64,000 nt of DNA from Anaerobutyricum hallii (lineage in GTDB: Bacteria; Bacillota; Clostridia; Lachnospirales; Lachnospiraceae). The notes under the pieces were generated by a model. It saw nothing but the letters and a program-made list of their open reading frames with translations. It was not told the origin of the DNA and ran no database searches. The DNA is taken from assembly GCF_900209925.1 (NCBI RefSeq), contig NZ_LT907978.1, positions 1,886,001-1,950,000 of the forward strand, given 5' to 3'. The position numbers were made by a program, and so were the translations under genes. Every line of letters begins with the position of its first letter. The stretch's first letter is position 1. Shown here in pieces: positions 9,631-18,314 of this stretch.

Positions 9631-9945
9631 TGTAAATGCGATGAAGAGGAATAGTAGAATGATGAAAGCATCCAGAGAGCTGCTGGTTGGTGCGAAGCAG
9701 TAGTAGACATGATTTGAACTCGCCTCCGAGCAGCCTGTTGAACCGCATGATTGCAGTAGGCAGCGCCGGAAATCTGACCGTTATAACAGGAGGATATAAG
9801 ACTTTTGAGTCCGTATCTATAATGAGTGCATACCTTACTTTTTAAGTATCGTGTGAATAAGAGTGGTACCGCGGAATTATTTTCTCCGTCTCTTTTCGGC
9901 ATCTGCCTTTTGGTATTTGCCATTAAAGAGACGGAGTTTTTTATT
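9631..9945 (+). promoter_or_regulatory. T-box leader (Leu) controlling leuA
   Basis: The conserved T-box core GAGTGGTACCGCGG lies at 9861-9874 and is followed by a terminator whose left arm it can sequester. In the stem I specifier loop the pattern GAA-CUC-GCCUCCGAGC places a Leu CUC codon at 9719-9721, which agrees with the downstream gene. When tRNA-Leu is uncharged its NCCA end pairs with the TGG of the core and allows read-through into leuA. A reverse-strand open frame over this region is an artefact. Confidence 0.92.
9884..9944 (+). terminator. T-box regulated terminator
   Basis: CTCCGTCTCTTTT starting at 9884 pairs with AAAGAGACGGAG ending at 9936, followed by a T run. This is the terminator conformation of the leuA T-box. 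Confidence 0.85.
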
Positions 9946-10002
9946 TTACAGGATATATTTTCCTGTAATATGTCGTTTTTAACTTAAGGAGGATTTTCTA
10001 TT

Positions 10003-11685
10003 ATGAAGTATGCAGATAAGTATAAACCAATGTATTTCCCAGCTCCAGCCGGATATAATAAATGGATGGAGAAAGACCATATCGAACAGCCACCTGTCTG
10101 GTGTTCTGTTGACTTACGTGATGGCAACCAGGCTCTGATCATCCCTATGAGTTTAGAAGAAAAAATCGAATTCTTTAAATTGTTAGTTGATATTGGTTTT
10201 AAAGAAATCGAGGTTGGTTTCCCAGCTGCTTCTGAGACAGAATATGAATTCTGCCGTACATTGATCGAACGGAATCTGATTCCGGATGATGTAACGATTC
10301 AGGTTCTGACTCAGGCAAGAGAACATATCATTAAAAAGACATTTGAAGCTATTGAGGGTGCTAAAAACGTAATCGTTCATCTGTACAACTCCACTTCTGT
10401 TGCACAGCGTGAGCAGGTATTTAAAAAAGATAAAGAACATATTATTCAGATTGCTGTAGAAGGTGCTGAATTATTACAGAAACTGATGGAAGAAAATGGA
10501 GGGAAATATCGTTTCGAATACTCTCCTGAAAGTTTTACAGGAACAGAGATGGATTTTGCATTAGAAATCTGTAATGCTGTATTAGATGTATGGAAACCAA
10601 AGAAAGAGTTACCTGCTATCATCAATCTTCCTGCTACTGTTTCCCACTCTCTGCCTCATGTTTACGCAAGCCAGATTGAATTTATGAGCGAGAACTTAAA
10701 ATACAGAGATAATGTTGTATTATCTGTTCATCCTCATAACGATCGTGGAACAGGTGTTGCCGATACAGAATTAGCTGTTCTTGCAGGAGCTGATCGTGTG
10801 GAAGGAACATTATTTGGTAATGGAGAACGTACAGGTAATGTAGATATCATTACATTAGCTTTAAATATGTATGCGCATGGTGTAGAGCCAAACTTAGACT
10901 TTACAGACTTGCCACATATCGTAAAAGTATATGAAAAAGTAACAAGAATGCATGTATATGAAAGACAGCCATATGCAGGAAAGCTTGTATTTGCTGCCTT
11001 CTCCGGTTCTCATCAGGATGCTATCGCAAAAGGTATGCTGTGGCGTGAAACACATGACTGCGATAAATGGACTGTACCATATCTGCCAATTGATCCAAAA
11101 GATCTTGGAAGAGAATACGAAGCAGATGTTATCCGTATCAATAGCCAGTCTGGAAAAGGCGGTATCGGATTCCTTCTGGAAAAAACATATGGTATTCGTA
11201 TTCCAACTAAAATGCGTGAAGAAGTTGGCTATTCTGTAAAAGATGTTTCCGACCACACACATAAAGAATTACAGCCAAAAGAAGTATTAAAAGTATTCAA
11301 CGAAAAATATGTTAATATTTGTGATCCAATCGAATTACTCGAAGTACACTTCAAACAGGAGCATGGTGGAATTTCAACAGAAATTATCCTGAACAAATAT
11401 GGTGTACATAAAGTATACCATGGAAAAGGAAATGGTCGTCTTGATGCTGTAAGTAATGCATTAAAACGTCACTCTAACTTAGACTACACAATCTCCACTT
11501 ACGAGGAACACGCCCTGAAAATGGGATCAAACTCCCAGGCATGTGCGTATGTTGCTATCTACGGAAACGATGGAAATACATACTGGGGCGTAGGAATTGA
11601 TGACGATATTATCAATGCATCCGTAAAGGCGTTAATCAGCGCTGTAAACCGCTATGAAAAATGTGAAGATGGAAAAGAAAACTAA
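10003..11685 (+). CDS. leuA: 2-isopropylmalate synthase (LeuA type 2)
   Basis: 560 aa, the length of the LeuA2 (TIGR00970) subgroup. The HMGL-like catalytic barrel starts with VDLRDGNQALIIPM (metal-binding Asp, and the RDGNQ loop) and carries HPHNDRGTG with the other metal-binding histidine. The C-terminal third is the LeuA allosteric dimer domain. It condenses acetyl-CoA with 2-oxoisovalerate, the first committed step to leucine. It stands alone; leuBCD are not in the window. The ATG follows AAGGAGG by ten bases. Control is by the leucine T-box directly upstream, and probably by leucine feedback on the protein. Confidence 0.96.
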   Translation: MKYADKYKPMYFPAPAGYNKWMEKDHIEQPPVWCSVDLRDGNQALIIPMSLEEKIEFFKLLVDIGFKEIEVGFPAASETEYEFCRTLIERNLIPDDVTIQVLTQAREHIIKKTFEAIEGAKNVIVHLYNSTSVAQREQVFKKDKEHIIQIAVEGAELLQKLMEENGGKYRFEYSPESFTGTEMDFALEICNAVLDVWKPKKELPAIINLPATVSHSLPHVYASQIEFMSENLKYRDNVVLSVHPHNDRGTGVADTELAVLAGADRVEGTLFGNGERTGNVDIITLALNMYAHGVEPNLDFTDLPHIVKVYEKVTRMHVYERQPYAGKLVFAAFSGSHQDAIAKGMLWRETHDCDKWTVPYLPIDPKDLGREYEADVIRINSQSGKGGIGFLLEKTYGIRIPTKMREEVGYSVKDVSDHTHKELQPKEVLKVFNEKYVNICDPIELLEVHFKQEHGGISTEIILNKYGVHKVYHGKGNGRLDAVSNALKRHSNLDYTISTYEEHALKMGSNSQACAYVAIYGNDGNTYWGVGIDDDIINASVKALISAVNRYEKCEDGKEN

Positions 11686-11698
11686 ATCCTGACTTGCC

Positions 11699-11736
11699 AA
11701 AAGAGACGAAGCAATCACTTTTGCTTCGTCTCTTTT
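11699..11736. terminator. Bidirectional terminator between leuA and the XRE gene
   Basis: AAAAGAGACGAAGCAA (11699-11714) and TTGCTTCGTCTCTTTT (11721-11736) form a 16-base stem with a six-base loop. A-rich and T-rich flanks on both sides suit termination of both convergent genes. Confidence 0.85.
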
Positions 11737-11749
11737 ACTCATATAATGT

Positions 11750-12451
11750 TTATCTTCTTATTACGCTGATACATGTTCCCATACAATCCATTTCATCCAT
11801 ACGATGTAAAATAATATCTTTTCCCCTTCCATTCAGACATTCTAAGCAATAATCGTTTCCTTTCATCTTAAAGTATCGAAAATACGCTTTCAATCCATCT
11901 GTAAAGACAGCTCTCTCCCCTAGTTCTGGAAAGCGATTTTCAAGTAATATCCTATCCCCCTTACAATATGCCGGTGCAAAATTATTACTTGTGATTTCTA
12001 TTGCCAGATATACTTTTTTAATCATCGTATATTCATTCTCCACATTACAGCTATTATAATAAATACCATCTGACACCTTACCAACAGGAACAAGACATGG
12101 TATTCTATGTTTCATTTTATGTATATTCATTCGTTCATTCTGTGCTGCTTTACTTTCAAAACGCGCCACAATACGAATAACTGCCCGGCCATGATTTCCA
12201 CATTCTCTATAATTTTTAATTAGTTCCTCCTCTTCCTGTTCACATTCTAAATATTTATTTTCACCTAATAAATATTCAACTGTAACACCCAGTGCCTGTG
12301 CAAGCTGAAAGGCAGTAGACACCTTTGGGTCCTTTACTTTTTGATAATAGATGTTACGTAATTTTTCAAAAGGAACACCGGAGGTATCTGCTAATTTCTG
12401 CAAAGATATATCTTGTTCTATCATTAAGTCACGAATCTTCTTACTAAACAT
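11750..12451 (-). CDS. XRE helix-turn-helix repressor with degenerate S24/LexA-like domain
   Basis: 233 aa. Residues 1-65 are an XRE-type HTH (LQKLADTSGVPFEKLRNIYY, then STAFQLAQALGVTVEYLL). Residues 130-230 resemble the LexA/CI peptidase S24 fold (SNNFAPAYCKGDRILLENRF). The catalytic Ser of the usual GDSM motif is Asn here, and the position of the catalytic Lys reads Arg in YFRYF, so self-cleavage is not expected. It diverges from the Spo0A-like gene at 12585 and is the obvious candidate to control that intergenic region. Family known from phages and host regulators; no phage genes are adjacent. Confidence 0.82.
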   Translation of the reverse strand: MFSKKIRDLMIEQDISLQKLADTSGVPFEKLRNIYYQKVKDPKVSTAFQLAQALGVTVEYLLGENKYLECEQEEEELIKNYRECGNHGRAVIRIVARFESKAAQNERMNIHKMKHRIPCLVPVGKVSDGIYYNSCNVENEYTMIKKVYLAIEITSNNFAPAYCKGDRILLENRFPELGERAVFTDGLKAYFRYFKMKGNDYCLECLNGRGKDIILHRMDEMDCMGTCISVIRR

Positions 12452-12584
12452 ACTATCTCCTACGGGTCATTACTGACATGAATTTTTTTAAACAGTTATG
12501 AATATTATGTTATTCCTAATATTTTATTATGTCAATATCCATATTAAAATGTAACATAAATAATTCAGAGAGGAGATTTATTAT

Positions 12585-13070
12585 ATGTCTGACGTTTCTA
12601 TTACTTATGCAGGAATTTTTCATGTTAAAGATGACCTTTGGCGATTTATTAACACAATGGAAGATCATCAAAAGGTACTTGTTTTTACAATTAATGGTGA
12701 AAACAACATTAAAAGTATTTTTCGTATTGAAACTTCCGGAATTCAAAAACTTCTAATGCAGATTGGAATTCCTGCCAACCTGCTAGGCTTTTCTTACATA
12801 GTGACCGCATTAGAATTGATTGCTCTTAACCCCGAATATTTAAACAATATTACAAAAGGATTATATGCTGATGTTTCCGAAAAGTGTTCAAGTACACCCG
12901 TTCGTGTAGAACGTAATATCCGGCATGCAATTGAAATTGGATTTTTAAAAGGGAATTTAGAGATGATTAAAAAGATCTTTACCTCTTCTAACTACTCAGA
13001 TAAAGGAGCACCGACTAATTCTAACTTTTTAGCCGCGATCTATTATTATATGGTGAATAATGAATTATAG
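12585..13070 (+). CDS. Orphan Spo0A C-terminal-domain DNA-binding protein
   Basis: 161 aa. Residues 55-155 match the Spo0A effector domain: GIPANLLGFSYIVTALELI, ITKGLYADVSEKCSSTPVRV, then VERNIRHAIEIGF, and a PTNSNFLAAI tail matching PTNSEFIA of Spo0A. The receiver domain is absent; the first 50 residues instead form a short unrecognised region. It therefore may bind DNA without phosphorelay control, or act as a partner or antagonist of real Spo0A. The ATG follows an AGAGGAG site. It is divergent from the XRE/S24-like regulator and ends in a long hairpin at 13087-13190. Confidence 0.85.
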   Translation: MSDVSITYAGIFHVKDDLWRFINTMEDHQKVLVFTINGENNIKSIFRIETSGIQKLLMQIGIPANLLGFSYIVTALELIALNPEYLNNITKGLYADVSEKCSSTPVRVERNIRHAIEIGFLKGNLEMIKKIFTSSNYSDKGAPTNSNFLAAIYYYMVNNEL

Positions 13071-13086
13071 ATGTAGTCAAAAAAAC

Positions 13087-13190
13087 AAAACCCGGAAGTA
13101 TATTATGTGAAACTTTTTATCACTTACAACATTTACAATTAATCTCTGTTGTTTCCAGTGATATTCCCATAATATACTTCCGGGTTTTTA
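13087..13190 (+). terminator. Long nested hairpin after the Spo0A-like gene
   Basis: AAAACCCGGAAGTATATTATG near 13087 pairs with its complement near 13168-13188, followed by a T run. Inside, TATCACT/AGTGATA and ACAACA/TGTTGT can extend the stem, so nearly the whole 100 bases folds on itself. It can serve as a terminator, but it is much longer than the other simple terminators here. Confidence 0.7.
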
Positions 13191-13204
13191 TTTATTATTT
13201 TATC

Positions 13205-13258
13205 TCAGTCGAGAAGACTCCCACCTCTTTCAGGTGGTGAGTGACAGCTCGGCTTGAA
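13205..13258. repeat. Solo IS200/IS605-like end hairpin
   Basis: CCCACCTCTTTCAGGTGGTG forms a small hairpin with flanks (GACTC before it, GAGTGACAGC after it) resembling the subterminal hairpins of the IS200/IS605-family elements at 21.6 and 23.4 kb. No transposase is attached. It may be a leftover end or a small non-autonomous element just downstream of clpB. Confidence 0.35.
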
Positions 13259-13261
13259 TTA

Positions 13262-15859
13262 CTACTGAACGGAATTATGTTTGACAGAAGCAGTAAGCGT
13301 TCCTCCCTGTTCGTCAATGATAATCGTATCTTGTGGATACACTTCTCCTGAAAGAATCATCCTTGCCGCAAGCGTATCAACATGTTTTGTAAGGTATCTC
13401 TTTAATGGACGGGCACCATATGCCGGTTCATATCCATGATCAATTACATAATTCTTTGCAGCATCTGTCAAGCGGATTACCAGTTCTTTATCCTCAAGAC
13501 GTTTATTAACATCAGCAAGAAGTAATTCAATAATTCCGCCAATATTACTCTTCGTAAGAGGTTTAAACATAATAATCTCATCCAGACGGTTCAGGAATTC
13601 CGGACGGAAATGTGCACGAAGGTCATTCATAACCATGTTTTCTGCATCGGTCTTAATATTGCCTTCCTCATCAATTCCCTCGAGCAGATACTGGGAACCG
13701 ATATTGGAGGTCATAATTAATATCGTGTTCTTAAAGTCTACCGTTCTGCCCTGGGAATCGGTGATGTGTCCGTCATCAAGTACCTGTAACAGCACATTAA
13801 ATACATCAGGATGTGCCTTTTCTATCTCATCAAAAAGAACAACCGAGTATGGTTTTCTTCTGACGGCTTCGGTAAGCTGACCGCCCTCTTCATATCCTAC
13901 GTATCCTGGAGGCGCTCCAATCAGACGAGATACGGAATATTTCTCCATATACTCACTCATATCAATACGAACCATGTTCTGTTCATTGTCAAACAGGCTT
14001 GCAGCAAGTGCCTTTGCAAGTTCCGTCTTACCTACACCAGTAGGTCCAAGGAACATAAAGGAACCGATTGGCTTATTTGGATCTTTAATTCCTGCTTTAG
14101 AACGAATGATCGCTTCGGTAACCTTTTCCACACCCTCATCCTGACCGACTACTCTCTTATGAAGTTCTTTATCAAGATTTAATGTTTTATTTCTTTCACT
14201 TTCCGTAAGTTTTGCTACTGGAATACCTGTCCAGCGGCTGATGATCGTTGCTATTTCATCATCCGTAACAGATTCATGTACCATAGAAGACTCTCTCTTC
14301 TTTGCACTTTCTTCTGCTTCTTCTAATTGTTTTTGAAGTTCCGGAAGTTTACCATATTGAAGTTCTGCTGCTTTATTTAAATCATAGTTACGCTGTGCGA
14401 TCTGAATCTCATTATTTAAACTCTCAATTTCTTCTTTTAACTTTGAAACACGCTCCACTGCGGATTTCTCCTGATCCCAGGATGCCTTTCTTGACTTAAA
14501 GTCCTCACGCAGCTCTGCTAATTCTTTCTGAAGATTCTCCAGACGTTCTACACTAAGCCGATCCGTTTCTTTCTTCAAAGCTGCTTCCTCAATCTCTAAC
14601 TGCATAATCTTTCTCTGTACTTCATCAAGATCTGCTGGAAGCGAATCCAGTTCGGTCTTAATCATCGCACAAGCTTCATCCACAAGGTCAATTGCCTTAT
14701 CTGGAAGGAAACGATCTGTAATATAACGGTTGGATAACACAGCAGCACTAACTAACGCACTGTCTGCAATCTTTACACCATGATATACTTCATAACGGTC
14801 TTTTAAACCTCTTAAGATAGAAATCGTATCTTCCACAGTTGGTTCATCAACCATAACCGGCTGGAAACGACGCTCTAATGCGGCATCTTTTTCAATATAC
14901 TGACGGTACTCATTCAGTGTTGTAGCACCGATACAGTGAAGTTCACCTCTGGCAAGCATAGGCTTTAATAAGTTACCTGCATCCATCGCACCGTCTGTCT
15001 TACCGGCACCAACAATTGTATGCAGCTCATCAATAAACAACAGAATCTGTCCATCACTCGCTTTGATTTCTTCAAGAACCGCTTTTAAACGTTCCTCAAA
15101 TTCACCACGATACTTTGCTCCGGCAACTAATGAACCCATATCAAGGGCAAATAACTTCTTATCCTTTAAAGAATCTGGCACATCACCTTTCACGATTCGC
15201 TGTGCAAGGCCTTCAACAACGGCTGTTTTACCAACACCAGGTTCACCAATCAATACCGGATTATTCTTTGTCTTTCTTGAAAGGATACGAACCACGTTAC
15301 GAATCTCGCTGTCACGACCAATCACCGGATCAAGCTTCTGTTGTTTTGCTCGTTCTACAAGATCATAACCATATTTTTCAAGTGTCTCATAAGTGGCTTC
15401 TGGGTTATCACTGACAACCTTCTGGTTACCTCTTACCGTAGATAATGCCTGAAGAAAGCGCTCTCTTGTAATTCCATATGCCTGAAACAGTTTCTTAATC
15501 TCTGTATTCGGATACTTCATTAAAGAAAGGAAAAGATGTTCTACAGAAACATACTCATCTCCCATTGCCTTCGCTTCATCCTCCGCACTCACAAGTACCT
15601 GATTCAAAGACTTACTAATATAAGTCTGTCCACCGGAAACTTTTGGCTTCTTCTCAACTGCCTGCTGTACCTGTGACAGAAATGCTTCTTTATTCACTTC
15701 CATCTTCTCAATCAGCTTTAAAATCAGACTATCCTCAATGGTAAGTAAGCTGTATAAAAAATGCTCCTGATCAATCTCCGGACTGCCATACTGATAAGCT
15801 AGTTTCTCACAACTGTTCACAGCCTCTAATGACTTTTGCGTAAATTTATTTATATTCAT
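13262..15859 (-). CDS. clpB: ATP-dependent disaggregase ClpB
   Basis: About 865 aa, normal ClpB length. The order is Clp N domain (residues 1-145), AAA1 with Walker A GEPGVGKT and Walker [10 protein letters not shown], the long coiled-coil middle domain (about residues 400-530) that separates ClpB from ClpC/ClpA, then AAA2 with GPTGVGKT and the C-terminal small domain. It extracts polypeptides from aggregates together with DnaK. The ATG at 15859 has TAGGAGG upstream; an extended frame to 15937 would run through the promoter. Upstream a sigma-A promoter is overlapped by a CIRCE-like inverted repeat, implying HrcA control. Confidence 0.95.
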   Translation of the reverse strand: MNINKFTQKSLEAVNSCEKLAYQYGSPEIDQEHFLYSLLTIEDSLILKLIEKMEVNKEAFLSQVQQAVEKKPKVSGGQTYISKSLNQVLVSAEDEAKAMGDEYVSVEHLFLSLMKYPNTEIKKLFQAYGITRERFLQALSTVRGNQKVVSDNPEATYETLEKYGYDLVERAKQQKLDPVIGRDSEIRNVVRILSRKTKNNPVLIGEPGVGKTAVVEGLAQRIVKGDVPDSLKDKKLFALDMGSLVAGAKYRGEFEERLKAVLEEIKASDGQILLFIDELHTIVGAGKTDGAMDAGNLLKPMLARGELHCIGATTLNEYRQYIEKDAALERRFQPVMVDEPTVEDTISILRGLKDRYEVYHGVKIADSALVSAAVLSNRYITDRFLPDKAIDLVDEACAMIKTELDSLPADLDEVQRKIMQLEIEEAALKKETDRLSVERLENLQKELAELREDFKSRKASWDQEKSAVERVSKLKEEIESLNNEIQIAQRNYDLNKAAELQYGKLPELQKQLEEAEESAKKRESSMVHESVTDDEIATIISRWTGIPVAKLTESERNKTLNLDKELHKRVVGQDEGVEKVTEAIIRSKAGIKDPNKPIGSFMFLGPTGVGKTELAKALAASLFDNEQNMVRIDMSEYMEKYSVSRLIGAPPGYVGYEEGGQLTEAVRRKPYSVVLFDEIEKAHPDVFNVLLQVLDDGHITDSQGRTVDFKNTILIMTSNIGSQYLLEGIDEEGNIKTDAENMVMNDLRAHFRPEFLNRLDEIIMFKPLTKSNIGGIIELLLADVNKRLEDKELVIRLTDAAKNYVIDHGYEPAYGARPLKRYLTKHVDTLAARMILSGEVYPQDTIIIDEQGGTLTASVKHNSVQ

Positions 15860-15913
15860 ATAAGTTCCTCCTAACCCGAAGATGCTTATTTGTTCTACAC
15901 TTCGTATAACATA

Positions 15914-15956
15914 TATATAGCACCTTCTATTAGCCACGTCAAGGGTCGAGTGCTAA
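15914..15956 (-). promoter_or_regulatory. clpB promoter with CIRCE-like HrcA operator
   Basis: On the minus strand TTGACG (15937-15942), a 17-base spacer and TATATA (15914-15919) form a sigma-A promoter. Overlapping its -35 side is TTAGCACTC-N9-CGTGGCTAA (15930-15956). The left half is a perfect CIRCE half-site, the spacer is the standard nine bases, and the right half keeps GCTAA of GAGTGCTAA. Confidence 0.75.
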
Positions 15957-15994
15957 TTATTTGTGAAAATTTTGTGAACACTACAAGCCATGCA

Positions 15995-16055
15995 TATTTC
16001 CATGAAAAAAACTCCTTCAAGCTTGCATGAAAAGGAGGTTTCTTTCATGGAAATA
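15995..16055. repeat. Inverted repeat / hairpin downstream of ICE remnant
   Basis: TATTTCCATGAAA...ACTCCTT (15995-16017) pairs with AAGGAGG...TTTCATGGAAATA (16032-16055) with one or two mismatches around a 14-base loop. No T run follows on either strand, so it is not clearly a terminator. The following GGGCGACAGCCCT and CAGCGAGGG/CCCGAGCTG pairs add further structure. Confidence 0.6.
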
Positions 16056-16154
16056 TATAGGGCGACAGCCCTACAGCGAGGGAATTCTTTCCCGAGCTGT
16101 GCATGGCGTAATATTCTCTTTCGCACTCAGTTTTCTTGATTTTACCACATTTTT

Positions 16155-16236
16155 ACAACAAATCTTTGTTCTTGAAATGATGGTTGCTCATTACCGTAAA
16201 ATTCTTGTTTCGTTCTACACGAAAGACCTGTGCCAT
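16155..16236 (-). pseudogene. 5' remnant of an ICE/phage-type replication initiator
   Basis: An ATG at 16236 with a GGAAAGGAAG ribosome site opens MAQVFRVERNKNFTVMSNHH, a start I associate with replication-initiator/DnaD-like proteins of clostridial conjugative elements. Homology is lost after about 27 codons at a TAA, so only the N-terminus survives. The neighbouring sequence down to 15990 looks like more of the same element. It marks an old integrated element that was largely deleted. Confidence 0.45.
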
Positions 16237-16329
16237 TCTATCTCACTTCCTTTCCAGACAGAAAAAGACGCAAGCCACATTTCTATGACTCACGCCTTTC
16301 TCTGCACTTCATTATTAAATTGAAAATTT

Positions 16330-17379
16330 CTATTCTTCTTTCCTTTGTTCTAACAATTCTCTCGCATTTGCAATAGCAAGGGATAGCTTCTGTTCTAAAA
16401 GTTCTTTTGGAGGCATTTTGGTCATATACTGTCCCACATGAATATTTCCATGATCCAATTGCATTAATTCTATAGTTTCCTGTGATTTTTCTGCACATAA
16501 TATAAGTGCAACCGGACTTTCTTCACCTTCCACTCTTTCATTCTTTTCCAGCCATCGCAAATACAGCTCGACTTGTCCTTTATCCTGCGGTTCAAATTCC
16601 CCAAGCTTTAGTTCGACAAGAACCAACCTTCTCAAGCCTCTATGATAGAATAATAAATCCATATAGTAGTCCTTGCCATCCAGTACAAAATGTTTCTGTC
16701 TTGCTAAAAATGCAAAATCCGATTCCATTTCCAGAATAAATTTTTCTAATTCTGCAAGAATAGCATTTTCTAAATCTTTTTCACTATAAGTATCACGTAA
16801 ACCGAGAAAATCAAGCATATATGGATCTCTGTAAAAAAGATCCAGACTCATTTTTCCATCATCTCGTAATTCCGCAATTTCATTTTTAATCGTTTCTTCT
16901 GGTTTCTTCGATATTGCAGTTCGTTCATAAAGCATGGATTTTTTTCTTTCACGCAGTGTTCGCATTGACCAGCTTTCCTGCATACACATTGCAGCATAAA
17001 AATCTCTTTTTAACTCATCTTGTATTGGCAGAATCTCTACAAAATGCGACCAGGTCAATTGTTGCGACAATGTCGCAACTTTTTCGAAGTCAGGAAATTC
17101 CTGATAAAACTTAATCATTCTTGAAATTGATGTTTTATCAAATCCCGAACCATACTCCTGTTCCAGCCGTTTACTGACTTCTGCAACAACCTTTTTTCCA
17201 TACTCAGGCTTATTATTTCCAGTTAACTCCACACTAAGTCTTTTTCCAATTCCCCAATTAAGAGAAATAATAGCATCATTCACAACTTTTTTTACATTAG
17301 TTTTCTTTTCCCTGATTAACGCATTTATTTCATCATAAATATTATCAATATTATCTGCTATTAATATCTCTTTTTTCAT
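16330..17379 (-). CDS. DUF1016/YhcG family PD-(D/E)XK nuclease-domain protein
   Basis: About 349 aa. The N-terminal DUF1016 part (VNDAIISLNWGIGKRLSVEL, then LSQQLTWSHFVEILPIQDE) is followed by the YhcG C-terminal nuclease-like domain (DLLFYHRGLRRLVLVELKLG, with the E-x-K signature, and a QVELYLRWL helix). Members are often found inside restriction, BREX and other defence islands; their activity is not proven. The ATG at 17379 has GAAGGGA upstream and directly follows a 10-base-arm palindrome (17400-17424). It lies beside the pglZ remnant, which fits a decayed defence island, although this gene itself looks intact. Confidence 0.85.
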   Translation of the reverse strand: MKKEILIADNIDNIYDEINALIREKKTNVKKVVNDAIISLNWGIGKRLSVELTGNNKPEYGKKVVAEVSKRLEQEYGSGFDKTSISRMIKFYQEFPDFEKVATLSQQLTWSHFVEILPIQDELKRDFYAAMCMQESWSMRTLRERKKSMLYERTAISKKPEETIKNEIAELRDDGKMSLDLFYRDPYMLDFLGLRDTYSEKDLENAILAELEKFILEMESDFAFLARQKHFVLDGKDYYMDLLFYHRGLRRLVLVELKLGEFEPQDKGQVELYLRWLEKNERVEGEESPVALILCAEKSQETIELMQLDHGNIHVGQYMTKMPPKELLEQKLSLAIANARELLEQRKEE

Positions 17380-17399
17380 TATCGATTCCCTTCTATAAC

Positions 17400-17424
17400 T
17401 TGAAATGCCAAATTGGCATTTCAA
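17400..17424. promoter_or_regulatory. Perfect palindrome upstream of the DUF1016 gene
   Basis: TTGAAATGCC (17400-17409), five-base spacer AAATT, GGCATTTCAA (17415-17424). It sits 21 bases before the start codon, so it could be an operator or a 5' hairpin that hides the ribosome site. Confidence 0.5.
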
Positions 17425-17514
17425 AACTGTCCCAACTGCTTACTGTTATATTACCCTATTTTTCTCATTATGCCTACTGCTATTTCATGTTCACATATAA
17501 TAATGAGACCGCAA

Positions 17515-17666
17515 TCACCTTTGCATTTTCCAAAACCACTTCATCCAGTTTATCCTCAAATTCCTTATCTTCATTGTACCAGAAAAATGATACGACGCTG
17601 ATAAAACTCAGGCAGAGGTGCAGCAAACCTGCGATTTAAATCTTGTATTATTTTATCTGTATCCAT
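17515..17666 (-). pseudogene. Frameshifted N-terminal remnant of BREX phosphatase pglZ
   Basis: The ATG at 17666, with a GGAGGA site, opens MDTDKIIQDLNRRFAAPLPE, then FYQRRIIF. With one extra T removed from the T-run near 17590 the frame continues WYNEDKEFEDKLDEVVLENA, then KVIAV, and then homology stops. This is the conserved N-terminus of PglZ type A of BREX type 1 systems, where FYxRRIIFWYD and EFEDKLDE are characteristic. So both a frameshift and a deletion have removed the gene. It starts ten bases after the stop of the ATP-binding regulator, as in an operon. Confidence 0.75.
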
Positions 17667-17675
17667 GCTGTCCTC

Positions 17676-18314
17676 CTACCTTATAATTTTCCAATTTGCT
17701 TTTCGTTTTGTTCCGCCCTGTACCAATCTACCTTTTTCCTGTAAAGAAGCGAACATTCGAGAAATCGTTCTTTTCGATATACCCATTTTTTCTGCATAAT
17801 AGGCCTGTGTTGCAGACGGATTCTTCTCTATAATCTGCAACAATTTTTCTATCTGCGTCTGTTCCTTATTAAGCGGCACTTCAGTGCCATTAGTGCCATC
17901 ATCGGCGCCACATTTAACGCCATTAGCGTCATTTTTAGTGCCATTGGCGTTAATTATGGCGTTATTGGTATCAACCTGACCTCGATAAATATTGATACGT
18001 AAATCCACTTCGCCACCAATAAACTCCGGCTCTCGCAATCCGACAGCTTTTACTTTATCAATAATTCTCGGAATGCCGCTTCCCCAATGCTCAATCAGGT
18101 TCATATAGGCAAACGCATGGGCAAGGGCTTCATTTCTAATTTTGGAATAACCTTCTTTCATACGCTCCATCGTTTGTCCCATTGGCAGCTTTCCGGGAGA
18201 AGTGATTTCCAAACGGTTGTCATATACCGCAACCTGTATTGTACCATGATCCAGATAACTACGATGCACCATGGCATTGATGATCAACTCACGAATGGCA
18301 TCCGGTGGAATCTC
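17676..18314 (-). pseudogene. 5'-truncated ATP-binding regulator (AlbA/RecG-C-like, HATPase_c_4)
   Basis: The surviving 210 or so codons start inside EIPPDAIRELIINAMVHRSY, the hallmark helix of this ATPase-like family, and include EHWGSGIPRIIDKVKAVGL. An Asn/Gly-rich linker made of short ATGGCGTT-type DNA repeats follows, then a winged helix (YAEKMGISKRTISRMFASLQ). The N-terminal AlbA DNA-binding part is missing: the sequence changes to IS-end DNA at about 18315. The family often acts as a regulator or accessory in BREX and toxin-antitoxin loci. Its stop is ten bases before the pglZ remnant. Confidence 0.75.

Larger units (their letters stand above)
15957..16329. other. Gene-poor stretch with mobile-element debris
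   Basis: No intact gene. It holds a 23-base inverted repeat (15995-16055), a GC-rich piece with small hairpins around 16056-16110, and the 5' fragment of an ICE-type replication gene ending at 16236. The rest, 16237-16329, shows nothing I recognise. Confidence 0.5.

Noticed and set aside
9522..9923. 133-codon open frame on the minus strand
   Set aside because: It covers the promoter and T-box leader of leuA, and its sequence is explained by the conserved RNA; the frame has no family resemblance.
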